Assembly: GCA_905250025.1 (NCBI GenBank)
Contig: CAJNOJ010000092.1
Coordinates: forward strand, 186,001 to 250,000
DNA: 64,000 nucleotides
Direction of reading: 5' to 3'
DNA from: Adineta ricciae
Taxonomy: Eukaryota; Rotifera; Eurotatoria; Adinetida; Adinetidae
Shown one piece after another: positions 22,174 through 33,187 of the stretch. Under the pieces are notes generated by a model that saw only the letters and a program-made list of their open reading frames with translations, was not told the DNA's origin and ran no database searches. The first letter of the stretch is position 1; each line of letters starts with the position of its first letter. Made by a program: the position numbers and the translations under genes.

Positions 22174-23670
22174 TTAACAATTTCTTCCCCATCCTTCCCA
22201 TTGAATATTTCCTTCTAGCGATACCGAAGAAACAAGTAAGGATTGTGCTAATAGTCGAACATGTATAAGTTCTGCTCGATGTCTGGTTAGATGACGATCG
22301 TAGACGATATCTTGACTTCGCTTTCGTATATCATACATTGCTTTCTTCGGAAGACTTTGCAGATGCATAACTTCATTCTTTAGAGAATTTGTTGACGAAC
22401 AATTCACAGTTAAAAAATGTGTATTTTGTTTTAGATGAAGTTTTTCCAGTACGGGTATTAAATCATGTGTTGTAACAAGAACAAGACCATTGGCTGGTAT
22501 TTCAAATAATTTCGCGACAGCATAATGTACTGATTGACATGTACCTAAGCCAAATCGAAACTGTCGCATGTAGGAAAAATATCTTTCACCCCCGTAGTAA
22601 TATGCTTTGCTGTTGCGCATCGTTGGACCATAACCAGGATGTTTCAAGCAAGATGCCAAATCTTTTCGTTGATGACATAGGGCAAAAGCATGCGCACGAC
22701 ATGGATACCATTCAGGAATATTTGCACCCGAAACGAAAAGCGTATTCAATGCTGTTTGATTAATAGTTCGATTCGTTAAGGATGATGCTGCATGTGGTAT
22801 CCAGGTGATCTTCTCCGAAGGAATTTTTCTATAGTAATTATGAAAAAGATATGCGTATGTCGAGAGAATTTCCGATGCGACTGATTCGAATAAGTATTGT
22901 CGACTAGCTAGAGTATTCGATGAGGTGAAATGTAGATCATCAATGAAGACCACAACACGTGCTCGGACAGAATTGAAAAACAACTCCCACTCGCGTCGCA
23001 TTCGATACCAAAACAGCTGATTGACGTCCCAAAGGAGAATAATTACAGGCCGTTCCCTGTCCGAAGCAATGTTTTCATCGATTCCACAAGCGTCGAGAAA
23101 ATATTTCGTTAAATTTGTTTTGTGAGTTATTTTCCTTTGATCAGAAAATGATCGATACGTGATATTGGACGAACGACCAAATTCTTTTAAACTTGTAAGT
23201 ATTTCCGCAAATTCGTGTGTAACGTAGGACCACCATGGTCCACCATCGAGATGTTCAACTAGAAAGCATACTTGTTTGTTCTTGTCGGGATATCGACCGT
23301 GATATTGAATGTTTAAATTATCCAAGTATAAATCCTGTGAATGACAAACAGCAAATGACGTCAGATTGATTGTTAATGGTATATTCGGATCGAGCTGCGT
23401 ACTTTCGACGACGAATTCTTCGTCCGAATAGAACAATTTGACAATTACGTATTGAAGGATTAGACATAAGACGCATGCAAATAAGCAACATATTCGTAAA
23501 ACTCGAAAGAAATCCATGCGAGGTAGATATGATAACAACGGATGACGTTTATAACGATACATGCTTAAGTTATCATTCAAATTTTCCAAGAAAGTCAATT
23601 GTCTGACTCTCGAGAATCTTATTTTCATGTTTTTCAACACGAATGAAGAGGCAAAATAATTCTCGTACAA
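22174..23670 (-). CDS. Type II membrane protein with glycosyltransferase-like (GT-B) C-terminal domain
   Basis: A single uninterrupted frame of 498 aa on the minus strand. A short basic N terminus is followed by one hydrophobic segment (about 51-73, FFRVLRICCLFACVLCLILQ), the layout of Golgi type II enzymes. The lumenal part has a Rossmann-like region (RPVIILLWDVNQLFW, RARVVVFIDDLHF). The C-terminal half reads ITWIPHAASSL, LFVSGANIPEWYPCRA, LKHPGYG, RFGLGTCQSVHYAVAKLFEI and NGLVLVTTHDLIPVLEKL. That order resembles the CgeB/YkvP-like Glyco_trans_1_2 group, where a surface loop in a bound-sugar site precedes a beta strand and an E/D-rich helix. The donor and acceptor sugars cannot be inferred. 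It lacks introns, unlike nearly all its neighbours, so horizontal acquisition or retroposition is possible. Confidence 0.72.
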   Translation of the reverse strand: MYENYFASSFVLKNMKIRFSRVRQLTFLENLNDNLSMYRYKRHPLLSYLPRMDFFRVLRICCLFACVLCLILQYVIVKLFYSDEEFVVESTQLDPNIPLTINLTSFAVCHSQDLYLDNLNIQYHGRYPDKNKQVCFLVEHLDGGPWWSYVTHEFAEILTSLKEFGRSSNITYRSFSDQRKITHKTNLTKYFLDACGIDENIASDRERPVIILLWDVNQLFWYRMRREWELFFNSVRARVVVFIDDLHFTSSNTLASRQYLFESVASEILSTYAYLFHNYYRKIPSEKITWIPHAASSLTNRTINQTALNTLFVSGANIPEWYPCRAHAFALCHQRKDLASCLKHPGYGPTMRNSKAYYYGGERYFSYMRQFRFGLGTCQSVHYAVAKLFEIPANGLVLVTTHDLIPVLEKLHLKQNTHFLTVNCSSTNSLKNEVMHLQSLPKKAMYDIRKRSQDIVYDRHLTRHRAELIHVRLLAQSLLVSSVSLEGNIQWEGWGRNC

Positions 23671-24301
23671 ATGGCCACGTTTGCTTCACATCGAACAAAC
23701 TCACGAAACGCTTCATTTGCTACGTGTATCGATGGCAAGAAGGCACGAGTATAAACACATATAACTAGGCATGACAATTTTGCAAACTATTCAAGCGTTC
23801 ATTTCACACTTGGTCATGCTTACAGGTGATGTCTTTTCTCTTCCCCATTTCCTACTTCGTACACGAATGAAAAAACGGAAAATTACTTGCTTTACTTGCA
23901 CATTTCGTGTCGACGTAAAGGTAGCGAAGAAAATCGTTAGTCTATCTAGAATATAGCCAGGGCAACTCATCTAGTTTATCATTTCGTGCTTAGTTTATTC
24001 ATATGAATATGTATAACTACAAAATAATGTGATAAAAACACAACAAATTGACTCGGCATATTCTTTCATGACTGAAAAGTACCAATTGACTGGATGATTA
24101 CGCCAATTGATACAGAAAATTATTTGCAATTAACACAAAATGACTTGTCGCATGGCGACACATATAGAAATGAATGCATTAAATAATAATAGACAGACAG
24201 AAACAACTAGAGATTCAATAAAAAGCAAGAGAATAGACATCACTACTATTTGAATACAAAATGTACAATAAAACACACACGTACGGAGATATTCTTCGAT
24301 G
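23671..24301. other. Spacer between glycosyltransferase-like and ARNT genes
   Basis: About 630 bp of AT-rich DNA holding the ARNT 3' end and the upstream side of the glycosyltransferase-like gene. No supported exon. Confidence 0.5.
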
Positions 24302-26499
24302 TCATTGACGATACAACGGAAGATTTGCTTGGTTTTGAATATTCGAGATGTGTGAAGTTGTTCCATCAGATGTTGTTATCCAACTGTCATTTCCTGGTGT
24401 CCATGTTGTTCCTCCAGTATTACTCGCATATGTTGGTTCATTGTTAATTTCATTTGCAGTGGGATATTCTTGTACTTCTGACTTATTGAATGTAGTTAGT
24501 GATTGAGGTGGATATTGTATTGTAGGATTGGTATCTGGTCGGGAATAGACCCCGTATGATGAATGATGATAATCAGTTGTATTGGCAATGACAGATGTTC
24601 GCGGAATTGTTTGGTTGGATTGAAATGTGAGAATAACAAATTCAATTTGATCTGAACATGGATTGGAAAAGGCGTACATGGAAGCTTTTAGCGCTACATA
24701 TTCATTCTCGAGATGTGTACGGAAATGTATCATTATATCCGTCATATGCTGAGGTGTATCAGTAAGATCTTTAGATGGTGTGACGATTCGTTTAAAAAGT
24801 TCTTGAAAATTCATTTGATCATCCGGATGAATTTGTTCGTAGATTGTTTTATGCAATAATTCTCGACTTTCATAGCCGATAATGGGAGTACAACGTTGAT
24901 CAATAAATAAAACTTCACCTGTATCCGGATGACAACGGCATGTGAATTCCGTTGTAACCGAATTCATCGTTGTTAGCGGATGATTTGTTAGATCATTGAC
25001 ATTGGCTGCCAATGAATTTTGTACTCGAGCGATACCGACAAATGCTACTTGATTGTTGTTAGTGGACGATGACGGATGGTGAGTGTTTAAATTTCGAATA
25101 TAACCACTGACATGTACAACTTCGTAGTGATGTCCATCGATGGACGGTCCGAGCGACATTCGATGACGACAACGTAATGTAAATGGGTTGACTAGTGAAT
25201 TTCGATAGGTATGGCCAGTTGAATTTGTTGGATTCACACGAATACGACAGATAAATGAACGCTTGGAGCTACCTGAAAAGAACGATTGAAGTCTTATTCG
25301 ATGATAGTCATCCAAGAAAACTCACCTAATCGTGTATTTGAGCCGTGGCCATCTTTTTTTATCGTTCCAGTTTTGATATCCAAAACTCGACCACTATTGC
25401 TATCATTTGAACTACTATCTTGTGCTTGTAAGTTGAATTGCTCACGGACTTTTTCGACATCGTCAGGATGTACGAAATCTGAACAAGAATTAAACAAAAC
25501 CTTGTTTTTCTTTGTTCTCTTTTGAAAATCATCATCATACCACAGAAGTATTTGGAATACCAATCTTGGCATGCATATGACAGTATATGCTGTATTGCGT
25601 CACTCACATAGATCACGTGCAGATTGTCACAATCTAGTGCAAATAGAAAAGCATCACATGATTCCATCATTAGATACTTTAATTCTTGATCATTCAAAAA
25701 TGATGGCTTATGCGAATCTTGTTGCTGTGCCGTTGTAATAGTATTCGATGCCAATAGATGATTATTAGCACGTAGAGTTTTCATAAACTGTGCTGCCATA
25801 CGAAGAATAGTTAACTTATCAGGTTTACGCGCTAGATTTGAACATGTTGGAACCATATCGCATAATTCAGTAAAATATGTGGCCATTTTCACACGACGAC
25901 GTCGTTCGATTTCACAATGATTTTCACGAGCTTGTTTTCCCCTATCTTCGTCATTAGTTCCGTCATTATTAAAAGTATGATTTGACATGAGACCAGTTGA
26001 TGTTGGAGCATTGCGTAAATAATATTTGTTTTCTTCATCGTCATCGTCGTCATCATCATTTGGCTAAGGAAAAAAGACATCGATGTTTGCCGAAAAGGTA
26101 CGTAAAAACAAAACTTACAGCTTTCCGTTTCATATTTGTTTTAGTTGAACCAGTAGGTTTATCACTCGATCGTTTACGGTTTCCTGTTCTATGAGGTGAT
26201 CCTAGTGAACTTGACGACGAAGCCACAGATGATGACGAATTGCTAAAATCACGTTGATGTTGAACGTGGCTCAATGTTCCCGATGGATACAATGCTGATG
26301 ATTGAACGTGCAAATGCTGCTGTGGCGGTGGTAAAGAATTATTATAATAAACCTGATGTGCATTCATTGATGATACTGCTGACGACGTCGCAGTTATGTA
26401 AGGCGCGTTTGGTTCTGTATATACATGCGAAGTGTGTGCTTGAGAAATATCGTCGAACGAAGGCATTTCACTACTGCCGTGATTTGTTGATGACATCAT
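24302..26499 (-). CDS. ARNT: bHLH-PAS transcription factor, ARNT (aryl hydrocarbon receptor nuclear translocator) homologue
   Basis: Four minus-strand exons: 26119-26499, 25541-26063, 25326-25478 and 24302-25272; phases 0, 1, 1; 675 aa. After a Ser-rich N terminus and an acidic run ([12 protein letters not shown]) comes the b[23 protein letters not shown], then [20 protein letters not shown]. This is almost the vertebrate ARNT sequence and separates it from BMAL/Cycle. PAS-A starts near residue 235 ([20 protein letters not shown]). PAS-B (about 455-560) contains [20 protein letters not shown]. The C terminus is Thr/Ser/Asn-rich and probably transactivating. Role: obligate dimer partner of HIF-alpha, AhR, Sim and Trachealess-type factors, binding E-box-like sites. 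An acceptor-like CAATAG lies 16 nt upstream of the ATG. Confidence 0.96.
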
Positions 26500-27330
26500 T
26501 CAGTAGAAGAAGGTTCTATTGAAAATACCGACAAATGATGTATGCGCAGTATTTCAAACAAAATTAAATATAAACATTCTGTCACTTACATCAGAACGTA
26601 GTTCGATAATGAAGAATGAGAGATAAAGATGGATGCCAAGCTTATCTGGAGCAAATGTGAGACCTTTGCTCTTCACCTTGTCCTCGACAGAATAGGATAG
26701 AATCGAGACTATAATCTGAAACAACAAAAAGAGAATGATCAGTAATACGTATCGATATGATAACGATTAAGTAAAGAAAAAGATGAAATAGATTTTGTTC
26801 TTTCTTTTTATTTTCAGTTCTTTTTTTGTACTATCGTGCTTTTTATGTTATTATTCTTTTTTTTTTTATGGTTTACGGTTCTTGAAAAATTCTTCTTTCG
26901 GAAAACACACACGTATAAATATTATGATGTGAATGAGCAAAATCCGCTGGATGTCGACGAAAAAAAAAAAGAAAAACAACCATAAAAGACGACGAGAAAA
27001 AAAATCGTTTTCCTATTTACACCGGGTGTTAGTGTGGAGAGAAACAAGAAAACAACAACAACAACAACAACAATAACAGTAACAGTAACAATAGTTTTTG
27101 AACATTGATGTGTATCTAGGCGTAGAAATTTCGGTTCGAGTTTTTTTTTACGAAAAAAATACATTCTCATTTCGCGCATATAACAAATTCATTGATCGAG
27201 AAAAAATAACCATCAGTGAAACAAACAAAGAGTAGCAACGAGATATGTCTGTTATAAAAGAAAGGGAGAACACATTTCAGGATTTCTTTTTGTTTATGAA
27301 TGCGTGTTTATATTATGTGAGGAAAAATGT
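26500..27330. other. Spacer upstream of ARNT
   Basis: About 830 bp with poly-T and poly-A runs, a CAA-triplet run near 27053-27071, and the probable ARNT 5'UTR. No coding exon is supported. Confidence 0.5.
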
Positions 27331-28999
27331 CTAGTTTCGTGAATATGGATGATAAGTAGGACTGGAAACAATAGATGTTTTGGCTTTGCCGTAGTGATTA
27401 TCATGTTCATAATCATTTTGATTACCTGCGGAATTACCTGGTTGTTCACCAACACCTTTGTCAGTCATGCCACCATTCGCACCCATATGCATTGGCGCAT
27501 AAAATGTAGAGTATTCATAACTACCACCACCAGTACTTCCATTGTATGCTAAGATATAATGATGCAGCTAAGAAAAAGATCAGGATGCATAGAAAAGAAA
27601 CTTACCACTTGCGTCGCCATAGACATTGCTTGATGGTGGGGCACCATATCCGTACTGTGAGTAATATTCATTGGAATCTGCTGCATTTGTTGGGGGATAT
27701 GAATACTGAGGATTTGATGGATGATCAGAGTATTGAGAGTAAGAAGATGTAGCAGAAGTCAAGGCAGTTGGATTACCATACGGATAAGCCGCCGGATTTG
27801 CTTGTTGATTGTATGTGTATGCATTCCAATGAGTGTACCTACAAGAGTAGAGATGTTTTTTCCCAAACTGTCATTTGTCATTTACTATAAAATGAGAAAA
27901 GGATGACTCTTACGCATCATTTGCTGGATATGCACCTGCACCATAAGAGGAAGCTCTGTTTCCATAGTTACTGTATCCGGCTTGCTGTCCGTATGGATCA
28001 TATAAATGTTGTTGTGCTTGTTGTTGATGGTTATTGCCTGTTTTAGGTTTTGCACGTTTAACATCCACACTTATATCACCAATGGTATGTCGTTGTAATC
28101 GAAGGACTTCTTGTGCCGCTTGTTCACTTTGAAATGAAATAAAACAGAATGGTCGTCTTTCATTCTTCTCTTTGTCGTAAGGCAAATCAATTTCTATACA
28201 AATATATATTGATGTGTGAAATGAGAAAGGTCAAAGTTTCTATTTTTGATTACCATCGATTTTTCCAAACTTAGAGAAATATTCTCGTAATTGCGAATCG
28301 GGAAACGACGGATCGAGACCACCGATAAACACTTTGCGATTGTTACTATACGGATTGACATTAGTACCATTTGAACCCGTATTTGCGTAGGGCATGGCTA
28401 CTGATTGACCAACGCCGTACAGAGAAGATTGTGAAAATGGGTTATTATGGGAGTTGGTATTCATTTGATTGTTTGTAGCGTTGAAACGACGATGAGCTGT
28501 TTTGGGATCAACTTTTCGTCCTTTAATAAAATGATCGTTCTGTGAGAGAACCTTTTCAACAACATCTTTAGACTCGAAAATAAGAAACCCAAAACCACGA
28601 CTTCGCCCTGTCGACGGATCATGTTTGATAGAACAATCAAGAATATTGCCAAAGCTTTTGAAATATTCTCGTAAATCATCTTGTGTGGTATCCCAAGTTA
28701 AACCACCTGAAAAAACAATCCGTAAACATCTCTTTTCATTCGATAAAAACAAGCCTACCAACAAATAATTTTCTATCATCTTCTGGTTTTGGTCCATTCG
28801 ACGTGCCTTGTCCACCACTTAGTGAGTAGCCTGTTTGAGATGTGTTCATAGTTTGGCCATCACTAAGGCCGACATTGTGACCATTTTCACCTTGACCATT
28901 GTATTGATACCCAGCGTAACCACTGTCGGTTGCTGCTCCTGATGTTGTCTGACCGGAGCGAGATGAGTCATACTCGTTTTCAGAATTTAATGTTGTCAT
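27331..28999 (-). CDS. Two-RRM RNA-binding protein, hnRNP D/AB or Squid-like
   Basis: Five minus-strand exons: 28759-28999, 28254-28706, 27914-28193, 27606-27838 and 27331-27548; phases 1, 1, 2, 1; 474 aa. RRM1 has RNP2 KLFVGG and RNP1 RGFGFLIF (about residues 76-150). RRM2 has RNP2 KVFIGG and RNP1 RPFCFISF. Between them is an unusually long Asn/Ser-rich linker (NATNNQMNTNSHNNPFSQ). RRM1 begins GLTWDTTQDDLREYF and RRM2 GLDPSFPDSQLREYF, the pairing of the hnRNP A/D/AB group. The C terminus is Tyr/Gly/Asn/Gln-rich and likely disordered, as in this family. Expected role: nuclear and cytoplasmic mRNA binding, splicing and localisation. An acceptor-like TCTCTAG lies 8 nt before the ATG. Confidence 0.94.
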
Positions 29000-30120
29000 T
29001 GTTCCAACTAGAGACAAACACCCTTGAATATATGTTATTAGCCGTGTGTTTTCAATGAATACTTACACCAATGCGTACGCGCGTGTGTAGGTAAATATAA
29101 CTTATCGTTGTATGTACGTCAATGACTGTATAGAATAAATTTATTTGTTAATGTAATCAATGCACAAGGGGAAGAAGTTGAAGTAAACAAACGTCACGAT
29201 GTAGAAATGAAAATTAAACAAAAACTGCAAACACGAATAAATGTAGCAGTAAGTAGAATGAGCACACAAACTAAGGTCTGAAAAAGTAAAATATACAATA
29301 ATTGTAAAAGATCACAGAAGACGTTCGAGATTTCGTCGATCGAGATCAAATTCGAGAGTCAGATATCGCTGACTGATGCGCTTCGTTTTGATTTATCTTC
29401 AGATTGAGAAACGATACAAATGTACAGATTTTTTTCTTTCCGAAATCATACGTATACGTTGCCGCTGTACATTAGTGCCATGTTAGAACTCGGACTATTT
29501 GACTCGACCAGGATGACATCTGAAGGGATGAATACTAATATTTTCATCTTTTTTCTACAGGACGTATAAAATAAATTTTTCTTTTATCAATAACGAAAAG
29601 ACAGATAAAAAAATAATCGTCATTGTCTACCATAGGCAAGTCGGCGACATCTTTATCATAGATGTCGCTGCAACAGTTCGTATATCGATAAACTCAATTT
29701 CAGTGATAAAGTAGTGATGATTTTTCTTAGTATTTTCTACGTGCTAAGTACGAAATTGAAACAGAGAAATAGAAAAGTGTAAAACGCCATGATTTAATCG
29801 TTGTGTGACAATGAATAAAATGTCTTTTGTGCACAAAGAGAACGAATTGAACCGGTCAATTCGTTACTGTTAAACATGCAGATGAATGTAAAATATAGAA
29901 AGAGCTATAGAAATGAAATCCTTCAGGTCACACTGGGAAGAAACGTTCGATAGTTTAATCCAACAAAAGGATGAAGAAAGAAAGAAAGAAAAAAAATATG
30001 TATAAAAAAAACTTCATGGGATCATTCGAGAAAAGAAAACTTGAATATTTTACTAGTTCTACAATCGAAGCATTTCACTTGTTTTCGGCTTTGAATCAAA
30101 TCGAAGCATTTTTCTTTTCA
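29000..30120. other. Spacer upstream of hnRNP-like gene
   Basis: About 1.1 kb containing the 5'UTR side of the hnRNP-like gene and the 3' side of the PDZ gene. No supported coding exon. The 80-codon plus-strand frame at 29971-30213 overlaps the last exon of the PDZ gene on the other strand and is rejected. Confidence 0.5.
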
Positions 30121-31744
30121 TTAGAAATCGGACGCATAATAAGCATTTCTCGGGGATTTAACGTAACAAATTGGTGTGCTCGCTGTTGTATAGGTGGAAT
30201 TGGGCGGCGATAAAGCAACTGTGTATGTACCGCGTAATTGTCTAGGCATTGACGGGACGATACTAGAATGAAAATTCAGATAAACTATTGACCACTGATC
30301 ACAAGCTATGAGTTCTGATTGAGCTTGAGAGCTTTTTTCTTTATATTATCATGCATTTATCGAGCGATATTAAATGCGTTCGTTTCTTCAGTTTCGTATC
30401 CTAGATGTCATAATATAGAACAAGAGAGAAAGACAAAACGATTTCAAGCAAACATAAAGCGCGTTCTTCGGAGTAAATGTATACATTGAGTTTTTTTAGA
30501 TATAAGATAAAACCTTTGACGATTAAAATTTGGTCAGATAGCCATCATGAACAATACGACTGGAAGAAAAGATTTAGATTTTATCTTATATAATCGAAAA
30601 GGAAATCGACTGAAGGATATAGATCTTTTGGGTGTGTGTGTGAGTTTATTTACCTGACACGACTGATATGACTAACATGACTTTTCATTGCATCTTGAAC
30701 GTTATCATGCGAATAGAGTGACATCGGTGAATTAAATTGACGATGAACGGTATTTAATGGTTGAGTTGACGCTGGTCGATATTGTTGTAAAGGACGTTGA
30801 TGAGGTTGATGTGCATTGGGATTCATGTGCACCTTCTTTTGATAAGAAGGTACATACGGTGTCGAGTCTTGATACCCTTGTGTGTCGTATAAATTACGAT
30901 ATGTTGTCGTGGTCGTTGTTATTGATTCGGTGCGATTCTTTCTTGGTGTGTCGGGATATTCAAAGTGAGCAGGAAAGAATGAACCAGCCACTGCTGGCAC
31001 ATCGTGCAATGCACTTCGTTCTGTATGAAATGAGGGCGGTTGAACGTAGCCTCGAGTTTTTGTTGACACCGATGGAACGGGTCCAGGCATGAGAGGACTC
31101 CCTGTTTGACTAAGTAAGGGCTTAGGAGCTGGTACTCGTTCCAATGGTCGATTACGAAAGAGTGCCTAGACATATCAAATGAATCATTATCTAGAATAGA
31201 TTCTCCCATTTACCGATGGACTCTGGGGTGCGGCTGATGGTGACCAAGGTGGCGGGAAATTCTTGTCTAAATACGAAGGCGTATTCGCTAAAGACCATGG
31301 TGTGGCTGACATTGGACGTTGATTACGTATAAAAGATGCAAGAGGATTTAGTCCTCTAAATAAAATAAACAAGCATAAGAGAAGAGAGAATTGATGTCAT
31401 CAACCACAAGTGATATGCAATCGAACCTTTGTACAAGAAATGATATTTGACCACCAGCTCGTTGAACAAGATCAAGTGCTTCGGAATGAAGCATCGAATG
31501 AGTTGGTCTTTGATCAATATCAAGAATAATATCCCCACGTTGGAGACTACCATCAGCGGGACTACCAGCAGTGATCTGTATAAATGTCAAAGCAAGATTA
31601 GCGTAAAATAAAACATAAGTAACGAACTTTGTTGACAGTGAATGGGGTACGAAAATCTGCACCTCCTTGTAATCGAAATCCCCATGGAGTTTGCAAACTA
31701 TCGCGTTGAAGGGTAACCTTGATCGTTTGTGTCCCTGCCATCAT
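30121..31744 (-). CDS. PDZ-domain protein of the ZASP/PDLIM (Zasp66-like) group
   Basis: Five minus-strand exons: 31628-31744, 31427-31575, 31214-31355, 30654-31165 and 30121-30262; phases 0, 2, 0, 2; 353 aa. The last exon is inferred by matching phase across a 391-bp intron and is the least certain part. The PDZ domain fills about the first 88 residues: TPWGFRLQGGADFRTPF (carboxylate loop), ITAGSPADGSLQRGDIILDI and HSEALDLVQRAGGQISFLVQ. Downstream, RQFNSPMSLYSHDNVQDAM matches the ZASP motif (ZM), which binds alpha-actinin. There are no LIM domains. Known relatives organise the Z-disc and other actin-alpha-actinin structures. Two in-frame ATGs are adjacent (31744 and 31741). An acceptor-like CTTTAG lies 14 nt before the first. 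Confidence 0.86.
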
Positions 31745-33187
31745 CTGCTGTCTCTACCCTAAAGTCTTACAGAGAATGCAAGTAATCTTGACGAATGTAT
31801 AACGTCTTTGCCTCTTCGTCTTCTTCTTCTTCTTTCTCTTTTCTCGCCTTTTCTAATTTATCCTCTCTGTAGTACTACATAATGCATCGTAGAAAAACAT
31901 CTCTATTCTCTTCATCCGTATTTGAACTTTCTTCTTCTCTGATCGACAACGACGACATATTTCTTGTTCTAAACAACCGATTCGCCTACCGAGATAACTT
32001 CTCTCTTAACAGAAACAACAACAACAACAGCAGTAGCAGCGTTACCCACTCGCCTGTTCTTCCTCTCATCGGCATCGAATATCCTTCAACTACTGCTGTT
32101 TTTCTTTGCATTCTAAGTCATAGAATATATCGAGTTGGTCTTCGTAAAGCAAAGCAATTATCGTGGAAGATTATAATATAAATGATGATGTCAAGAGAAC
32201 GATGAAATACATTGTTGTCTCTTTGCTTCCAAACTCTAGTCTGTGTTTCTCTAATGTTTCTAACAGCACTACGCTATTGCCACACATATGTCATAGTTAT
32301 CTGCTTTCACGAGTCATGACACACATAAACCAATAGCAAAACAACAATATTTTAGGCTCGGCAATAACGCTTAGAATATACATGATCTATAGTTGCTTTC
32401 GTCTTTTTGCCGTATCTTGCCGATACTATCAACAAAAGGCAACTGATCCTCGCACGTTCGATATACATCACATCAATATCTATTGTGTGAGATATATCAT
32501 TCGACAATTTGTCTCATTGTTTCCTCTTCTGACAAGTAGTATTACAATTTCATTCGATTTCGTGGAATAATTAAGTTTGAAATAAGACATTCGATATCTT
32601 GAATTTCGACTAATGACAGTATAGTTATCACTACGTCTGTATCATGAATAAAAAGAAAAATGCAAACATTTGTGTTCGTCCTTTCCTATTAATAGATGAT
32701 TTTCTGCTTGAAACGATTGCATACACAATGACCTTGTTACTGAATACCGGGTACTTTATTGAAAGAATTCAATCCTTTAAGTACATGTCATTGAAAAGCT
32801 GAAAGCGAAGGAATCTGTTTATCATACAGAAGCAAATGATTGCAAATTTTTGGTTTTTGAATTTAGAAGGCAAAGAAAACAAAACAAAACGAAGGATTTA
32901 CACAAATAATCAATCGATGAATACGAGTATGTATGCGGATCGTCATTTATGCAGTTGATGGATTGGAAGTCAATTTTCAATCAGAAAAGTCGCTCAAAGC
33001 ATCCTAAAATATATCATACATATAGAAATACTGCCGAGGTCAACTGAAGATAAGACACATAAGCAGAAAATAAAAAGAACGAAAAGCTGAGATCAAGAAG
33101 AAGAAGAAGAAGCGAGTGTGTTGTGGAGTGCTCGGGAATTTTCAACTATATAGAATTGCACTTGCTCGATCGTTCACACCTTGATTG
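31745..33187. other. Spacer between PDZ and kinesin genes
   Basis: About 1.4 kb. It contains pyrimidine-rich TTC runs (31816-31850) and a 99-codon plus-strand frame at 31882-32181 that is Asn/Ser-rich and has no recognisable feature. A GAAGAA run lies at 33098-33112. No gene is supported. Confidence 0.5.

Noticed and set aside
29971-30213. 80-codon open frame on the plus strand
   Set aside because: It lies opposite the inferred last exon of the PDZ gene and its start is Lys-rich low complexity; no recognisable domain.
31882-32181. 99-codon plus-strand frame in the spacer before the PDZ gene
   Set aside because: Asn/Ser runs from CAA repeats and no domain; no neighbouring exon with matching splice phase.
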